The notes below the pieces were generated by a model that had not been told where the DNA came from, did no database searches, and saw only the letters and a program-made list of their open reading frames with translations. From NCBI GenBank assembly GCA_003558415.1, contig PWLT01000159.1, positions 1 through 5,879 on the forward strand: DNA of 5,879 bases, written 5' to 3'. Both the position numbers and the translations under genes were made by a program. Below, piece by piece: positions 5,222 to 5,879 of this stretch (within the stretch, counting starts at the first letter, position 1; each line of letters begins with the position of its first letter). This stretch comes from Hyphomicrobiales bacterium. GTDB taxonomy: Bacteria; Pseudomonadota; Alphaproteobacteria; Rhodobacterales; Rhodobacteraceae.

Positions 5222-5304
5222 TGCGCCCGCCTTACTCCTCCTCCCGAGGCGGCGCGCAGAATCTGGCGGCGGCACCTACCTCCTCCCGGGTGTCGCCGCT
5301 TTTT
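5222..5304 (+). ncRNA. CCUCCUCCC-motif (Cuckoo/CcsR-type) sRNA, unit 3 with terminator
   Basis: Third tandem unit. Hairpin one pairs GCCTT (5229-5233) with GAGGC (5246-5250), extended by CC/GG and, past one bulged C, GCG/CGC (5223-5225 with 5253-5255); the motif is at 5237-5245. Hairpin two pairs GCGGCGGCACC (5266-5276) with GGTGTCGCCGC (5289-5299), with one G-U, around a 12-nt loop with the motif at 5279-5287, and is followed by TTTTT. A CATGT/ACATG hairpin (about 5203-5223) occupies the linker before this unit and partly competes with its outer stem. Confidence 0.82.
5266..5304 (+). terminator. Rho-independent terminator of the DUF1127-sRNA operon
   Basis: An 11-bp GC-rich stem (5266-5276 with 5289-5299) is immediately followed by TTTTT (5300-5304). 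It is also the sixth motif-bearing hairpin, so the loop of the terminator itself carries CCTCCTCCC. Confidence 0.82.
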
Positions 5305-5356
5305 CGTTTCGCGCCCACCTTGCAGCCTCTCCCACAGGTTCCCCGCCGGCTTGCGA

Positions 5357-5385
5357 TTGCGGCCGCGCGGCGATGCCCCTAAGCT
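5357..5385 (+). promoter_or_regulatory. Weak candidate promoter for pepN
   Basis: TTGCGG (5357-5362) is followed after 17 nt by TAAGCT (5380-5385), giving a predicted start near 5392 and a 5' leader of about 30 nt. Each hexamer matches sigma-70 at about half its positions. It is placed because the preceding terminator isolates pepN and leaves only about 117 bp for a promoter. Confidence 0.25.
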
Positions 5386-5421
5386 CCGGCGCGATTGTGC
5401 CGCAGCCATGCAGGAGCCCCG

Positions 5422-5879
5422 ATGAAGGACGCCGCCCCGGATCTGATCCATCTGAGCGATTATTGCCCGCCGGCCTTTCTGGTCGAGGCCGTGGAGCTTC
5501 GCTTTCGACTCGATCCGCGCGCGACCCGGGTGCACACGCGCATCCGCTTTGCCCCCAATCCGCAGGCGCCCAGTGATAAGCCGCTGCGCCTTGATGGAGA
5601 GGGCCTGAAGCTGCTCGATGCGCGTATCGACGGCGCGCCGATCACCGCCGCCCCCGACGAGACCGGCCTGACCCTCCCGCGCGAGTCGCTGCCCGATGGC
5701 GGCTTCACCTGGGAGTCCGAGGTCGAGATAGCGCCCGAGGTCAACACCGCGCTCGAGGGGCTCTACATGTCGAAAGGCATGTACTGCACCCAGTGCGAGG
5801 CCGAGGGCTTTCGCAAGATCACCTACTACCCCGACCGCCCCGACGTGATGGCCCCCTTTCGCGTGCGCATCGAATCCGA
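5422..5879 (+). CDS. pepN: PepN, alanyl aminopeptidase (aminopeptidase N), 5' part
   Basis: This M1-family zinc metallo-aminopeptidase is cytoplasmic and removes N-terminal residues from peptides during protein turnover. The window holds 152 codons, all from the N-terminal beta-saddle domain. The diagnostic stretch is YCTQCEAEGFRKITYYPDRP (121-140), the substrate N-terminus anchoring segment of M1 enzymes; Gln124 and Glu126 correspond by alignment to E. coli Gln119 and Glu121. Another family-like stretch is LSDYCPPAFLVEAVELRFRL (11-30). The GAMEN and HExxH zinc motifs lie beyond the window, so catalytic integrity cannot be checked. The start ATG 5422 is set by CAGGAG (5411-5416) 5 nt upstream. 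There is no signal peptide. The gene is separated from the sRNA array by the array's terminator and is probably independent of it. Confidence 0.95.
   Translation, partial: MKDAAPDLIHLSDYCPPAFLVEAVELRFRLDPRATRVHTRIRFAPNPQAPSDKPLRLDGEGLKLLDARIDGAPITAAPDETGLTLPRESLPDGGFTWESEVEIAPEVNTALEGLYMSKGMYCTQCEAEGFRKITYYPDRPDVMAPFRVRIES

Noticed and set aside
5022..5287. CRISPR array or simple-sequence repeat
   Set aside because: The repeated element is only 9 bp, the spacing alternates 40 and 67 nt rather than being constant, and each copy is enclosed by its own complementary stem. No cas genes are present.
5009..5535. Minus- and plus-strand short open frames across the CCTCCTCCC array
   Set aside because: Their peptides are Pro/Arg/Gly-rich repeats produced by the C-rich motif. 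The DNA is explained by conserved hairpins with invariant loops, which is RNA rather than protein selection.

Overview
The window is high-GC DNA whose gene order and small-RNA content point to an alphaproteobacterium of the Rhodobacteraceae (Rhodobacterales). This rests on family-level recognition from the sequence, not on a database search. The left half, on the minus strand, is the start of the division and cell-wall (dcw) cluster: mraZ, rsmH (mraW), ftsL and the 5' part of ftsI, which runs off the window. These four genes overlap by 1-4 nt (TGATG, TGATG, ATGA), so they are almost certainly one translationally coupled operon. mraZ starts with GTG and lies behind a leader of about 260 nt. That leader holds a perfect 10-bp hairpin followed by a T-rich tract, on the transcribed strand and upstream of mraZ. 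Position, length and terminator match the UpsM sRNA arrangement described upstream of the dcw cluster in Rhodobacter sphaeroides.

Further right, still on the minus strand, is mrp/apbC (P-loop Fe-S carrier ATPase), ending in a strong inverted repeat. A divergent intergenic region of 295 bp with a perfect 7-3-7 palindrome separates it from a plus-strand transcription unit.

That unit is the most striking part of the window. A 78-aa DUF1127 protein (CcaF1-like) is followed by an array of six hairpins, each presenting the identical motif CCTCCTCCC in its loop or at the loop edge. The motif starts are spaced 40, 67, 41, 67 and 42 nt apart, so the array is three tandem two-hairpin units with a period of 107-109 nt. 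The stems differ completely between hairpins but all remain paired through compensatory changes and G-U pairs. This is the hallmark of the 'Cuckoo'/CcsR family of CCUCCUCCC-motif sRNAs that follow DUF1127 genes in alphaproteobacteria. The last hairpin, followed by TTTTT, doubles as the intrinsic terminator.

At the right edge pepN (aminopeptidase N) begins on the plus strand behind a good Shine-Dalgarno and runs off the window. Overall, a housekeeping region (division, Fe-S assembly, peptide turnover) carries two RNA-based regulatory loci: a terminated leader sRNA that may meter entry into the dcw operon, and a polycistronic anti-Shine-Dalgarno-like sRNA array co-transcribed with a probable RNA-binding small protein.
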